From positions 1 to 64,000 of the forward strand of contig JAPLJZ010000245.1 in the NCBI GenBank assembly GCA_026388335.1: DNA of 64,000 nt. The letters are read 5' to 3'. A model generated the notes under the pieces. That model saw only the letters and a list, made by a program, of their open reading frames with translations. It made no database searches and was not told where the DNA came from. Each line of letters begins with the position of its first letter. The stretch's first letter is position 1. The DNA is from Deltaproteobacteria bacterium. Its GTDB lineage: Bacteria; Desulfobacterota; Syntrophia; Syntrophales; UBA8958. Positions 1-9,093 of the stretch are shown in pieces. Position numbers and translations under genes: made by a program.

Positions 1-34
1 CGCCCTCTTTGATGATAAATTCTACAGGTCGCAT
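1..34 (-). CDS. Start of a gene running off the left edge
   Basis: An ATG at 34-32 on the minus strand opens a frame of 11 codons (MRPVEFIIKEG) that reaches the window edge without a stop. A strong ribosome binding site (GGGAGGT, 4 bases before the ATG) and a candidate promoter at 67-95 support a real start. Too little protein is visible to assign a family. The 86-base gap after the preceding glycosyltransferase gene and the separate promoter suggest that this gene opens a new transcription unit. Confidence 0.6.
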   Translation of the reverse strand, partial: MRPVEFIIKEG

Positions 35-42
35 ATTCACCT

Positions 43-62
43 CCCAGGTGTTACTTTCTGGG
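43..62 (-). promoter_or_regulatory. Inverted repeat overlapping a ribosome binding site
   Basis: CCCAG and CTGGG, 10 bases apart, form a perfect 5-bp inverted repeat between the candidate promoter and the start codon at 34. Its promoter-distal arm shares its GGG with the ribosome binding site GGGAGGT, so a folded leader could partly hide it. The stem is short and may be chance. Confidence 0.25.
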
Positions 63-66
63 ACTG

Positions 67-95
67 TGAATATCGTAAATATCCTTTAATGTCAA
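67..95 (-). promoter_or_regulatory. Candidate sigma-70-type promoter
   Basis: On the minus strand a perfect -35 box TTGACA (95-90) is followed, after 17 bases, by TATTCA (72-67), which matches TATAAT at only 3 of 6 positions. It lies in the gap between the glycosyltransferase gene and the gene starting at 34. The perfect -35 and ideal spacing are in favour; the weak -10 is against. Confidence 0.42.
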
Positions 96-120
96 CTAAT
101 TACATTAACTAAAGTGGCTT

Positions 121-852
121 TCATGCCACTAATTCAGGTAAAAGAAAAATGCCGTAAATGTGGTGATTATAATACCCGTAGAGGTTAACTGTACTTTCAG
201 AATATCGGATCGTTTTTAAAAAGATGTCTCTCAGGGATTTGGCGTAATTAGTCCCCATGTATTTGATAACAACATCTTCATTGATCTCTCTACGGATATT
301 ATCCCGCTTTAATTTTCGAATCCAATCCACGTCATGACCGGCTCTTTTATTTTCCAGGAACAGCCCTGTTTTTTCAAATACAACCTTTCTTACCAGTGAC
401 GAAGGTACTGTCGGACGTGTTTTATAATAACCGTATGTCTGTGCTATGGCCGATTTGTCCTGAAGAGACGTGCCGCTGAAGTGGCAGAGGCCGGAAACGA
501 CATCGCTATTGTTTGTCGTCATATAAGTCATCTGACGCGCAAGCCAGTAACAGTCAAAATACAAGTTGCAATCCATAAAAGCCAGCAGCTTGCAGGATGC
601 GTTTCTAATCCCGACATTCATGGATGATCCGGGGACATTTGTACCTTCATCGATATTGCGAACTGTCGGCTTATGGATTGCCAGATTTCTGTCAATCCAT
701 TTCTGTATAACCAAAAAGCTGTCATCGGTTGAACTGGAGTTTACAAACAGAATTTCTTTCGGAGGGAAGGTCTGAGCCGCCAGAAGATCGAGTGTCTTCT
801 CCAAGGTCGCCGACTCGTTATGATAGGAAATAATGACCGAAACTCCTTCCAT
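121..852 (-). CDS. Family 2 glycosyltransferase
   Basis: A 243-residue GT-A fold glycosyltransferase that should transfer a sugar from a nucleotide donor to a growing glycan at the cytoplasmic membrane face. The N-terminus (VSVIISYHNESATLEKTL) is the nucleotide-binding strand typical of GT2, and residues around 91-100 (LLAFMDCNLYFD) occupy the DxD metal-site position with the atypical form D-C-N. A later GHDVDWIRKLKR segment matches the acidic loop carrying the catalytic base. No membrane helix is seen. It starts 4 bases after the dehydratase gene stops and is the last gene before the gap at 35-120. Donor and acceptor cannot be read from the sequence. Confidence 0.88.
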   Translation of the reverse strand: MEGVSVIISYHNESATLEKTLDLLAAQTFPPKEILFVNSSSTDDSFLVIQKWIDRNLAIHKPTVRNIDEGTNVPGSSMNVGIRNASCKLLAFMDCNLYFDCYWLARQMTYMTTNNSDVVSGLCHFSGTSLQDKSAIAQTYGYYKTRPTVPSSLVRKVVFEKTGLFLENKRAGHDVDWIRKLKRDNIRREINEDVVIKYMGTNYAKSLRDIFLKTIRYSESTVNLYGYYNHHIYGIFLLPELVA

Positions 853-856
853 GGAA

Positions 857-1873
857 TTACAATCTGTCCTTGAAGTAGTTGCCGTACCATGCGATGGTTT
901 GTCTCAAACCCGTATCAAAATCTACAGAAGGCTTCCAATCGAAGAATCTATTCAGTTTCTCGTATCCCATATACTGAAAGTCAATTTCCCCCGTGGTCTG
1001 CCGATTTTCCCACATGCCTTCCATCTGTTTGTATTCGTTTTCAAGATTCATTATTTCAAATATCTTCCGGACAATGTCTTTTACCTGTTTCGGCTGATGT
1101 GTCCCTGCATTGAATATTTCTCCCCGTAGTTTGTTGTTTTGCGATATCTGTTCCGCAAACAGCATGTAAAGGTTAACAACATCATCTACGAAAATATAAT
1201 CCCGGACATTGAGGCCGTTTCCTCTTGGAATAAATTCGCCGAAACCCAGGGCAGCTCTTACAACATCGGGGATCAGAGCAGAAAAGTTGAGCTGTCCGGG
1301 ACCGTATATATTGCAGAAACGTGTTATGATAATCGGAAGAGAATAAAGGTCCGACGCATAAGTGCGGGCAATCATATCGGCGCATGCTTTTGACACGTCG
1401 TAAGGATAAACAGGTATGAGCGGATATTCTTCCAGATATGGAAGCTTGTCTTGTTCGTAACTGCCGTATGCCTTATCCGTTGAGGCAATGACAACGGCCT
1501 GAATCGCTTCACCGCTTTCACGAATGGCTTCCAATATGGCATATGTTCCCTTGATGTTGGTCTCCCACGTCAGATAAGGATAAGCTCGTGCAACGCCGAC
1601 CTCAACCTGCGCAGCCAGGTGGAAAACGCAGTCGATCCGCTCTTCAGCGATGATGCTTCTAATCAATTCCCTATCGGTCACATCCCCGTGGATGAGATTA
1701 ATTTTATCCGCCACTCCTTCATGAAACAAAAAAGTTTGTTTCTTCAGGTTCCGAATAATCCCGACAACATTTGCACCATTATCGTAACACGCCTTAGCGA
1801 GATTGCCGCCTATGAATCCATTAATTCCGGTAATTAAAACGTTCCTGTTGTTCCAACAGTTATTTTTAGTCAT
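857..1873 (-). CDS. NDP-sugar 4,6-dehydratase/epimerase, CDP-glucose dehydratase-like (extended SDR)
   Basis: A 338-residue extended short-chain dehydrogenase acting on a nucleotide sugar. The NAD site is GINGFIG near residues 16-22; HLAAQ near 86-90 and the Y-x3-K pair in YPYDVSK near 157-163 are the expected catalytic features, and TDKAYG replaces the usual S-S/T-x-x-Y-G strand. The GPGQLNFSALIPDV region and overall layout resemble CDP-glucose 4,6-dehydratase (RfbG). The gene directly upstream is a sugar-1-phosphate nucleotidyltransferase, and together they form a plausible activation-plus-dehydration pair. An NDP-sugar epimerase role is the main alternative. Confidence 0.88.
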   Translation of the reverse strand: MTKNNCWNNRNVLITGINGFIGGNLAKACYDNGANVVGIIRNLKKQTFLFHEGVADKINLIHGDVTDRELIRSIIAEERIDCVFHLAAQVEVGVARAYPYLTWETNIKGTYAILEAIRESGEAIQAVVIASTDKAYGSYEQDKLPYLEEYPLIPVYPYDVSKACADMIARTYASDLYSLPIIITRFCNIYGPGQLNFSALIPDVVRAALGFGEFIPRGNGLNVRDYIFVDDVVNLYMLFAEQISQNNKLRGEIFNAGTHQPKQVKDIVRKIFEIMNLENEYKQMEGMWENRQTTGEIDFQYMGYEKLNRFFDWKPSVDFDTGLRQTIAWYGNYFKDRL

Positions 1874-1879
1874 GTTATA

Positions 1880-2593
1880 CTACCTGTTCAATACACTGTT
1901 GAAGCTGGCAATATTATTTTCAGCATCTCGAAGTTCCGTTATGGTGTTCACGGTAATGTGAAGCCCCCGGTGTTTAAAACTGTACATTTCTCCCCTCGCA
2001 ATTCGCTCATTAAGAAAATCCACAAAGGACAAGCTGTCGTTGATATGGCGCACACATTCCTTGCTGAAATAGAAGTAGCCTATATTGATCCATTTATCAA
2101 GAACGGGTTTTTCCATAAAGGACATCACTTTTCCTGTTTCACCGATGTCGAGAATGCCGAAGGAACTCTGAAGCGGATAGGACGTCACAGTGAGGATACC
2201 GTCGTGGCTGTGGTGATAATCAATCATTTTGTTGAGATCTACATCGGCAAGGGTATCGCCATAGCACATAATAAAATCACCCGGTATGAATTCGGAGACA
2301 GCTTGTATCCTGGTTAAAATATCCACATCTCCCGAATCGATGATCTGAATTTCCAGATTCTTATGATTATTTTTAAAATATTCATAGATTTTATCGGATT
2401 TATATCCCGCAGCGATTATGAATTTTCTTAAACCATGCTTTTCAAAATACGTAACAAGATAGTTCAAAATGGGCGTTCCGTTTATCGGGACCAGAGGCTT
2501 GGGTATTCTACTTGTGAGAGGGCTTAGCCGTTCCCCTTTACCGCCACACAGGAGCAGCACTTTTATATGATTACTATCGTTATTCAAAGACAT
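1880..2593 (-). CDS. Sugar-1-phosphate nucleotidyltransferase (RfbF/RmlA-like)
   Basis: A 237-residue nucleotidyltransferase that should join a sugar 1-phosphate to an NTP, giving an NDP-sugar and pyrophosphate. The signature GGKGERLSPLT followed by PKPLVPING (residues ~17-40) binds the nucleotide, CYGDTLADVD (~105-114) carries the metal-binding aspartate, and FMEKPV is the conserved mid-domain motif. At 237 residues it is near the 250 of RfbF-type glucose-1-phosphate cytidylyltransferases and lacks the C-terminal hexapeptide domain of GlmU-type enzymes. The adjoining dehydratase, 6 bases downstream, suggests a CDP- or dTDP-linked deoxysugar; the base used cannot be settled by eye. Confidence 0.88.
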   Translation of the reverse strand: MSLNNDSNHIKVLLLCGGKGERLSPLTSRIPKPLVPINGTPILNYLVTYFEKHGLRKFIIAAGYKSDKIYEYFKNNHKNLEIQIIDSGDVDILTRIQAVSEFIPGDFIMCYGDTLADVDLNKMIDYHHSHDGILTVTSYPLQSSFGILDIGETGKVMSFMEKPVLDKWINIGYFYFSKECVRHINDSLSFVDFLNERIARGEMYSFKHRGLHITVNTITELRDAENNIASFNSVLNR

Positions 2594-2608
2594 TAGACAC
2601 CCCTCTAA

Positions 2609-4177
2609 TTATTCCTTCTTTTTTATTATGAGTTCGCTTTTAAGAAGATCCGGATTCGCATCGGGGTGGAGGACTTCCCTGATTGTCGTTGGTGTCAGAC
2701 CGCTATTGAAAAGATAAATAACTTCCGGCTTCTGGAGCAAAACATGGAATGCGCTGTCAAAAGGGCTATGTCTGTCAATATTAATCCGTAACGTCAGTAC
2801 CGTGTCCGAGGAATGCTCACCATTGAATCGGTCTATGAAATTTTTTATTTTTGCTTCAGCGCTCCTTCTGTAATCAGGCCTGATTTTATCAATGTAACCA
2901 TTAGGCAAATGGTAAATCCCATTTTTTGCGGAATTCACAATAGTTTGATACGCATTGGAATGATTTGAATTTGAAAGACCATTTATTCCGCTTTTCAGTT
3001 CTTCATATCTCCCGGAGAGAAAAGGTAAATAAAGAAGATATGAAAATAACATGAATCCAACGGAGCCCGCAAAGATCATTATCGGAATTTTTGCTGTCGC
3101 GTGGAAGTTGCCGAAATATTCGAGGTAGGCTATGACGGCGCATACAATGATCAACGTCGACACCAGTCGATATCGACTGGTATAGAGGAAAATGTCTATC
3201 CCGTAACCGTTTCGAGATATGGTGATTGCTATGGATGAAATAATTAAAAAAATAGTGAAAAAATAAATTACGGGATTGACCCTGTAATACTTTTTATAAT
3301 GTAAGTAGCAGAACCATGACGCGATAATGATGCCTGCAATGATGGAAGGATACTCCAGACCGAAGCCTGCCGATGATCCGATCAGCCCAAAAAAATATTT
3401 TATCAAACTCAGGGACAAAATCCTGTCTGATGCTACGTGATTTATAGGCACCTGAGCGGTTTCAAAATTAAGAAAATAGGAAAAAATCATTAAGGCCGAA
3501 GAGAGAAGCCAGACGAACGCGAATTTATAGTTATGCTGGATTACCAGAAAAATAAATCCGATTGCATATACAAAGAGTCCGTTTGTAGATGTAAATGGTG
3601 TAATGACCGATACCAACAAGGCCAGTAGAAATGTAATTTTTGTCTGCATATTTAACAAGTAAATACATAAAAGTGAGAAACAGAAAACGTAAAAGTGATT
3701 TAACGCGACAATCGACCATGTGCTGGATTCCCAATACTGTATCTGGAAATATAAATACGGAATGGGCAGTAAGGCCATTAACTTGTATTTCTTTTCTATG
3801 ACAGACGATTTATATAGCAAGTAGAAGGTCAATAATAAAGCGGCATTGCCTACAATAGTAAGCCTAACGAAATTCAAGTTATTATTTATCAGATAATCGC
3901 CTAAGGCAATCATTTTCGCGAACGCTATTTTATACTCGGCCGTCTGCGAAAATAGCAAACTAAGGAATTCATTAATTGAATGAACATCATGATAATTGTT
4001 CATAAATCCGAGAAGCAAAGGATAATCATCATAATGAGGGATATTTATGGAAAAGCGAAGGATGGTAACAGAATAAATTATGATCGGAAGGAAAAAAATA
4101 ACGCCCATAGCCCCGCGGGCAAGGTATCCGCTTGCTCCCCATATATTATTTTTGAATGTTTCGTAATTTAATTGCAT
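2609..4177 (-). CDS. Polytopic membrane protein, possible GT-C glycosyltransferase
   Basis: A 522-residue integral membrane protein with about ten hydrophobic segments. The first helix (~residues 20-43, VIFFLPIIIYSVTIL) is followed by a loop carrying H-Y-D-D-Y (~49-53), the kind of Asp-Asp motif that GT-C glycosyltransferases hold in their first outward loop. The last ~130 residues are soluble. GT-C enzymes use lipid-linked sugars on the outer membrane face, so a role in late glycan modification is plausible, but I cannot name a family. It lies 15 bases upstream of the nucleotidyltransferase and is AT-rich compared with its neighbours. Confidence 0.75.
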   Translation of the reverse strand: MQLNYETFKNNIWGASGYLARGAMGVIFFLPIIIYSVTILRFSINIPHYDDYPLLLGFMNNYHDVHSINEFLSLLFSQTAEYKIAFAKMIALGDYLINNNLNFVRLTIVGNAALLLTFYLLYKSSVIEKKYKLMALLPIPYLYFQIQYWESSTWSIVALNHFYVFCFSLLCIYLLNMQTKITFLLALLVSVITPFTSTNGLFVYAIGFIFLVIQHNYKFAFVWLLSSALMIFSYFLNFETAQVPINHVASDRILSLSLIKYFFGLIGSSAGFGLEYPSIIAGIIIASWFCYLHYKKYYRVNPVIYFFTIFLIISSIAITISRNGYGIDIFLYTSRYRLVSTLIIVCAVIAYLEYFGNFHATAKIPIMIFAGSVGFMLFSYLLYLPFLSGRYEELKSGINGLSNSNHSNAYQTIVNSAKNGIYHLPNGYIDKIRPDYRRSAEAKIKNFIDRFNGEHSSDTVLTLRINIDRHSPFDSAFHVLLQKPEVIYLFNSGLTPTTIREVLHPDANPDLLKSELIIKKKE

Positions 4178-4217
4178 CTTAGATCGCTTATTAATATCTT
4201 ATGATTGTTACTTATCT

Positions 4218-4847
4218 TCATATTGAATCATTCTTTTTGATTAGACACATGGTAAGCATTTGCCATCCGATAACGCCGGATATTCTCAGTGGGTAAATAT
4301 ACTCCTTTTCCAAAAGAAAAAACGGCGCCAGCAATTTCGAATATTCTTCATATGTCCTGAAATAATCCCCTCTGTCAAGCCGCTCCAGCATGTGACGGAT
4401 AATTTTACTGCGAGGCGCTGTCAGTGGCTCTGATATGACAATACGTCCCTCAGTTTTCATATTATGCGAAGATAGGCTGGCAAACAGAGATTCAATATCC
4501 TTGTCCTGCATATGATGCAGCAAGGAATTGATTAGTACCAAATCGAATGAATTCGGTGGCAAATCGGATTTGGTGATATCCTGGACGAAAAAATCCCGCT
4601 GAGGATAGGTCGCTTTGGCATGTGCAATATATCGTTCATTAATGTCAACACCCGTATACCTGCAGTCTTTGAACAATCGTGTGTTTGTCCCGGGACCGCA
4701 GCCGATATCAAGAACGGATAAATTTAAATGAACCGGCATCACCTTTCTTATTGCGCGAATCTTTTGGCCATTGAGCAAGCTGGACCATAATGAATAGCAG
4801 ATTGGGGCTTCAAGTATTCTGTCTTTCCATGAAAATAACGAATCCAT
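4218..4847 (-). CDS. Class I SAM-dependent methyltransferase
   Basis: A 209-residue methyltransferase with the Rossmann SAM motif VLDIGCGPG at residues 45-53, the acidic end of the second strand in YTGVDINERY, and the post-motif segment FDLVLINSLLHHM. The substrate is unknown; in this setting methylation of a sugar or lipid-linked intermediate is likely. It is directly preceded, 3 bases away, by a second methyltransferase with the same N-terminal layout, suggesting two different methylation steps or an ancient duplication. Confidence 0.87.
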   Translation of the reverse strand: MDSLFSWKDRILEAPICYSLWSSLLNGQKIRAIRKVMPVHLNLSVLDIGCGPGTNTRLFKDCRYTGVDINERYIAHAKATYPQRDFFVQDITKSDLPPNSFDLVLINSLLHHMQDKDIESLFASLSSHNMKTEGRIVISEPLTAPRSKIIRHMLERLDRGDYFRTYEEYSKLLAPFFLLEKEYIYPLRISGVIGWQMLTMCLIKKNDSI

Positions 4848-4850
4848 TAA

Positions 4851-5651
4851 TTATATTAATCTTTTTTCAACAACACTGCCAAGGTGGCAACCTTGCAGTT
4901 CCTGTTTTTTTGTTACTAATGCAATCAAGGTACTTCCGAACGGAATGCGAAAATATGGTTCCATGATCATTTCTATTCTATTCAATTCGAGCAATACCCT
5001 ATTCAGTAACGGGTGTACGGGTGGAAACTCGCAATTATCTTTGTCGAAACGCTTCTTCAGGAAGATTCTCGTAAAGAAAATTGGTAACGAAAGATAGCTT
5101 AAAAAGTAATTCATATATACTATTTTCCCGCCTGTGCTGTCGATAAGATCAAAGAGCCCCTTCCTTGAATATCTTCTGTGATGATTGAGCGCAGTATCCC
5201 AACTGGAAAAAAGGAATGGATGGGCCGGAACAGAAATCACTAAGTAGGCATTTGTTTCCAATGACAATAAAAGATTCCCTAAAAATGAGACATCATCTTC
5301 AATATGCTCCAAGACATCCATAAGGAAAACCAGATCCCTGGTTCGGACAACCGAAAAATCGCCCGGATCCATATGCATATAAAATCCGCCATGTAATCCT
5401 GCATAATGAATCGCCTGCTTCGAGGCATCGACTCCGAGACAGCTCTTGAATTTAAGCCGTTTGTTCAGTTCGAATAAAAAGCCGCCCGTGCCGCATCCGT
5501 AATCTAGAACACTTAAATTGGACGTAACCGGAAAATGCCTGCGTATAACCTTCTCGGCAAAGTTGATCCTTGTCACGTGCCACCAGTAAGATCCTTCAAG
5601 ATCAGAGAGGCTTTTATAGTGAACATCAGGAAGGTAGTCTTTCATGGCCAT
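4851..5651 (-). CDS. Class I SAM-dependent methyltransferase
   Basis: A 266-residue methyltransferase. The SAM loop VLDYGCGTG lies at residues 48-56 and the segment DLVFLMDVLEHIEDD is characteristic of the UbiE/bacterial sugar-methyltransferase superfamily. A hydrophobic C-terminal stretch (~190-210, MNYFLSYLSLPIFFTRIF) could associate with the membrane, as in several lipid-carrier-linked methyltransferases. An ATG two codons in (M-A-M) is an alternative start; neither has a clear ribosome binding site. A 68-base gap separates it from the radical SAM gene upstream. Confidence 0.87.
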   Translation of the reverse strand: MAMKDYLPDVHYKSLSDLEGSYWWHVTRINFAEKVIRRHFPVTSNLSVLDYGCGTGGFLFELNKRLKFKSCLGVDASKQAIHYAGLHGGFYMHMDPGDFSVVRTRDLVFLMDVLEHIEDDVSFLGNLLLSLETNAYLVISVPAHPFLFSSWDTALNHHRRYSRKGLFDLIDSTGGKIVYMNYFLSYLSLPIFFTRIFLKKRFDKDNCEFPPVHPLLNRVLLELNRIEMIMEPYFRIPFGSTLIALVTKKQELQGCHLGSVVEKRLI

Positions 5652-5719
5652 TCAAAAGGAGAGACGCTTACTTTTATGATAGTCCAGTGCATGTTGAAGG
5701 CGCGCATGTCTTCCGAAAT

Positions 5720-7276
5720 CTAACTACTTTCGCCGAGTTTTATGTTCTTGCTCAAAAATATCCTGCTTCTCCTGTAAACAACGTCTGTGATAAATTTCGC
5801 GTAACGTGTTTCTTCCTTTTTGAAAAAGAGGGCATTCAGAATGTTCTTGATGGTTTTTATCGGGAAAAAGAGGAAAGAGGTGAAATAGAAATTTACTAAT
5901 AATCTTAGTTGCCATCGGTAAATCTCTTCTGGAGACAAATCTCGCGCGAAAGAATAGTTTCCCTTCAGGTAAAAGTTCATTGTACTCAGTAGATAGTCGT
6001 TGTTTAATTCAATTATTCCAGAGTTCATCAGTTCATCAAAGAGTTCACTGCCCGGATACGGCACAAACTGGGAGACTCCAATGTCCGTAACTCCGAGACG
6101 GGCCAAATTTCTTACATACTTCAAAGTCAATTTAAGCGTTTCTGCTGATTCAGAAGGAAAACCGACGACAATAAAGCATGAGAGGTTGATTTTGTTTGCC
6201 ACTGCAATTTTAATGGCTCTTTCCATATGATCGAGATTGACCTGTTTTTTGACCGATTTCAGTATTTCCGGCGAGGCGGATTCCGGGGCAAACGCGATGT
6301 TTCTACAGCCGGACTTGTGCGTTGCCTTAGCTACTTCATCATCGAAGCTTTCGATACGTGTTCCGCTTGGGAGTTGCCAAGTGATCTTCAATCCCTGCCT
6401 GACGATTTCCTGCGCCAGGATCATCACCTTTTTCTTGTCGACAAAGGCCGTCAGATCCTGGAAATTGAAGTTTTCTATCCTGTATTTATCGATATAATTT
6501 TTCATTTCAGAGACGACATCATATGGATTTCTTGCACTGAACTTAGCATCCCACATCCTGCGGTTACTGCAAAAGGTACACTTGAAAGGACATCCACGAC
6601 TCGAAATGATTGGCATAGAGCGACCGCGGTTAACCCCATTTTGGAGATCCGCATCGATATAGTTTTCTATGGGGATGCTCGACCAGTCTGGCCACGGTAT
6701 CGAATCGAGGTCTTTGATACGATCTTCCCTCGGATTAACCGTAATGCTGTTTGTGATCCCGTCCTGAAAAGCGACACCTCTGATTCCCGATAATGATTCA
6801 CCCTGCCGGACGGCATTGATCAAAGCAGGAAAGATTCTCTCGCCTTCTCCCATAACAACGGCATTCAGAGCGCTGTCCAGCAGGGAAAACTCCGGCAGGG
6901 CTGTCACCTGTTCGCCGCCGGCAACCATGAAGACTAAGGGAAAGTTCATTCGGATGCGTTTTGTCAGTTCCGAGATAATTGGCCACTGGACTCCGAACAT
7001 GCAACTAATGCCGATAACATCCGTGTCCATTGGGATTCTGCTTAAAGCCTCTTCAATAGTCAAACCTTGTACAAAAAGGTCGGTTCTTTTTTCGTAGGGA
7101 TAAACTTGATTAAGGGCCTCCCCCGCCATGTCAATGACCTTGTACCTATATCCACTTTTATTTAGGACGGCAGCGATATAAGCAAGACCTATGGGAGGAT
7201 TGGGGGAATTCAGTCCAAGGCTCTTGATTGCCTTTATGCCCGGCGGATTGATTAGAGTGATTGTTTTAATGGACAT
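5720..7276 (-). CDS. B12-binding-domain radical SAM enzyme
   Basis: A 518-residue protein with an N-terminal cobalamin-binding Rossmann domain (TITLINPPG..., PPIGLAYIAAVL, and GISC near residue 89) followed by a radical SAM barrel whose [4Fe-4S] cluster is held by C229, C233 and C236 in CPFKCTFC. Such enzymes often methylate unactivated carbon or rearrange sugars and lipids. The C-terminal ~120 residues include a hydrophobic patch (LLVNFYFTSFLFFPIKTI). The flanking methyltransferases and glycosyltransferase suggest a glycan or lipid-carrier substrate. The canonical D-x-H-x-x-G cobalamin-ligand motif is not visible, as in many class B members. Confidence 0.88.
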   Translation of the reverse strand: MSIKTITLINPPGIKAIKSLGLNSPNPPIGLAYIAAVLNKSGYRYKVIDMAGEALNQVYPYEKRTDLFVQGLTIEEALSRIPMDTDVIGISCMFGVQWPIISELTKRIRMNFPLVFMVAGGEQVTALPEFSLLDSALNAVVMGEGERIFPALINAVRQGESLSGIRGVAFQDGITNSITVNPREDRIKDLDSIPWPDWSSIPIENYIDADLQNGVNRGRSMPIISSRGCPFKCTFCSNRRMWDAKFSARNPYDVVSEMKNYIDKYRIENFNFQDLTAFVDKKKVMILAQEIVRQGLKITWQLPSGTRIESFDDEVAKATHKSGCRNIAFAPESASPEILKSVKKQVNLDHMERAIKIAVANKINLSCFIVVGFPSESAETLKLTLKYVRNLARLGVTDIGVSQFVPYPGSELFDELMNSGIIELNNDYLLSTMNFYLKGNYSFARDLSPEEIYRWQLRLLVNFYFTSFLFFPIKTIKNILNALFFKKEETRYAKFITDVVYRRSRIFLSKNIKLGESS

Positions 7277-7310
7277 TGCTGTTAAGAATACTATTTCCTT
7301 GATGTTTAAT

Positions 7311-8282
7311 TCAGGATTCGTTGATCGTCTTATCGATTTGTCCAGGGTTTCTCAAAACCTTTTCTACGATATAATAGGGACGATTGCGAACTTCATCGAA
7401 GATGCGGGCAATATACTCACCGAGGATGCCCATGAAGGTGATTTGAATTCCAAGCAGGAATAAAAATGCCAAGATCACGGATGTCCATCCTGGCAAATCA
7501 TGGTAGAAAGGAATATATGATTTGAATAGCTTCATGGTAACCAGGATGATCGACATGATTACTATCGTTGCAAGAATGAACATTCCTGAATAAGTTAACA
7601 GCCTAATTGGAAGAAAAGAGAAAGAAAAAAAAGCGTTAAATGCGTAATTCATTAATTTGCGAAAGGATTGCCTCGGTTTGCCGGCAAATCTTTTTTCACG
7701 GTTATAGGATACGGATACCTGCTTGAAACCCAACATATATCTTAATCCGACATAATACTTGTTTCTTTCTTTGAGCTGTATCAATTCGCGGATTACCTTT
7801 TCATCCATGAGAGAGAACATCCCCGCCTGCTTTTCAACCGAAATATCCGAGATAGTCTGTAAAATACTGTAGAAAATGGAAAAGAGAAATTTCTTAAATA
7901 TACTCTCCTGTCTCGTTTCTTTTAATGCATAAACAACATCAAACCCCTCTTCCCATTTCTGCAAAAACACGCTTATCATTTCAGGTGGATCTTCGAGGTC
8001 CCCGTCCATGAGGATAACAGCGTTTCCTGTTACATGATCCAACCCGGCATTATAGGCATTTTGATGACCCCAATTTCGTGAAAGCTTGAGAATGATCAGC
8101 CGTGAATCTGATCTCTGAATCTGGAGAAGATTGCAAAGTGTGCTGTCTGTGCTCCCATCGTCGACCAGAATAAATTCAAATTGATACGGAAGAGCGGACG
8201 TCGCTTTTTGAAGTCGACCTATCAACTCAGATACAATCGCTTCCTCATTATACACTGGTATGACGATGCTGACCTTTTTCAT
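7311..8282 (-). CDS. DPM1/GtrB-like family 2 glycosyltransferase with C-terminal membrane helices
   Basis: I start this gene at the ATG at 8282: it has an AGAGG ribosome binding site and does not overlap the deacetylase gene, unlike the longer frame opening at 8366. The 323-residue product begins KKVSIVIPVYNEE and carries FILVDDGSTD and VILMDGDLEDPPE, the donor and metal motifs of dolichyl-phosphate-mannose/undecaprenyl-phosphate-sugar synthases. Two hydrophobic helices near the end (TYSGMFILATIVIMSIIL and WTSVILAFLFLLGIQITF) match the ArnC/GtrB type. It should move a sugar from an NDP-donor to undecaprenyl phosphate in the inner membrane. Confidence 0.9.
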   Translation of the reverse strand: MKKVSIVIPVYNEEAIVSELIGRLQKATSALPYQFEFILVDDGSTDSTLCNLLQIQRSDSRLIILKLSRNWGHQNAYNAGLDHVTGNAVILMDGDLEDPPEMISVFLQKWEEGFDVVYALKETRQESIFKKFLFSIFYSILQTISDISVEKQAGMFSLMDEKVIRELIQLKERNKYYVGLRYMLGFKQVSVSYNREKRFAGKPRQSFRKLMNYAFNAFFSFSFLPIRLLTYSGMFILATIVIMSIILVTMKLFKSYIPFYHDLPGWTSVILAFLFLLGIQITFMGILGEYIARIFDEVRNRPYYIVEKVLRNPGQIDKTINES

Positions 8283-8307
8283 TTGCAACCTCTTCAGGAG
8301 AACTTGC

Positions 8308-9093
8308 TTAGCTGCATCGCTGCATCGACAGGTATTGCCGCCAACGATACCAGTCCCAGTCTCCATGTAATTTTTGTCTGAAGATCCGGATGGAGTCTTC
8401 AGACAAAATGCACGTTCGAAACAGCATTAGTAAATCAGACGACGAATTATTGATATCACAATAACTCGATGCCCCAAGCCTGAAGCCGGCATTTTCCGCA
8501 GCATCTCTGACACGTTTGTTGCTGCATCCATGAGGGTAAGAGATCATCGTTATTTCTTTACCCGTTAAATCCTCGAGATAGTGTTTGCTCGATTCAAGCT
8601 CGTTCTGCAATTCTCTGTCATCGCATTCAGTAAGAGGTCGATGAGTAACACCGTGAGAACCGATTGACACCAAGGAATTCGCTGATAATGCACGGAGTTC
8701 AGTTTCGTTTAGAAAAGGGAAAGAACCCCCGCGTATATAAGATGTTGTGGCAAATACAGTGAAAGGTATTTTATATTTATCCAAGATCGGCGCCGCGACT
8801 GACAGATTATCTCTATAACCATCATCGAAAGTGATAACAACGCCTTCCATCTTCCTCATGGAAATAACATCATTTAAAGGGATGGTTACAGAGGTATCGC
8901 GACATGACAGTTCTGTCATATGTTTTTCAAACAGCCGGGAAGAGAGACAGAAGAGATTTTCATGAGCATCATTTGTCTGAGTTCCGATTGCATGATAAAG
9001 AAGAATTCGTAGTCCTTTGCGTGGCTTTGAATATCGACGCGCAATTGCAGAGATTTCGGATATCCCGCACGTGATCATTTGCCGCCAATTCAT
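8308..9093 (-). CDS. Polysaccharide deacetylase (NodB-type, carbohydrate esterase 4)
   Basis: I place the start at the ATG at 9093, which overlaps the stop of the FemAB-like gene as ATGA and has a GGAAGG ribosome binding site. The 261-residue enzyme shows the NodB motif TFDDG at about residues 88-92 (catalytic base and metal Asp) and the metal histidines in SHGVTH at about 147-151, followed by YPHG, all in the family order. It should remove N-acetyl or similar groups from an amino sugar. The neighbouring FemAB-like acyltransferase and DegT-fold aminotransferase suggest deacetylation precedes attachment of another group. No signal peptide is visible, so a cytoplasmic precursor is the likely substrate. 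Confidence 0.9.
   Translation of the reverse strand: MNWRQMITCGISEISAIARRYSKPRKGLRILLYHAIGTQTNDAHENLFCLSSRLFEKHMTELSCRDTSVTIPLNDVISMRKMEGVVITFDDGYRDNLSVAAPILDKYKIPFTVFATTSYIRGGSFPFLNETELRALSANSLVSIGSHGVTHRPLTECDDRELQNELESSKHYLEDLTGKEITMISYPHGCSNKRVRDAAENAGFRLGASSYCDINNSSSDLLMLFRTCILSEDSIRIFRQKLHGDWDWYRWRQYLSMQRCS

Noticed and set aside
4218-5651. Single methyltransferase split by a frameshift
   Set aside because: Each has its own complete SAM motif I and acidic second strand, so they are two separate genes.
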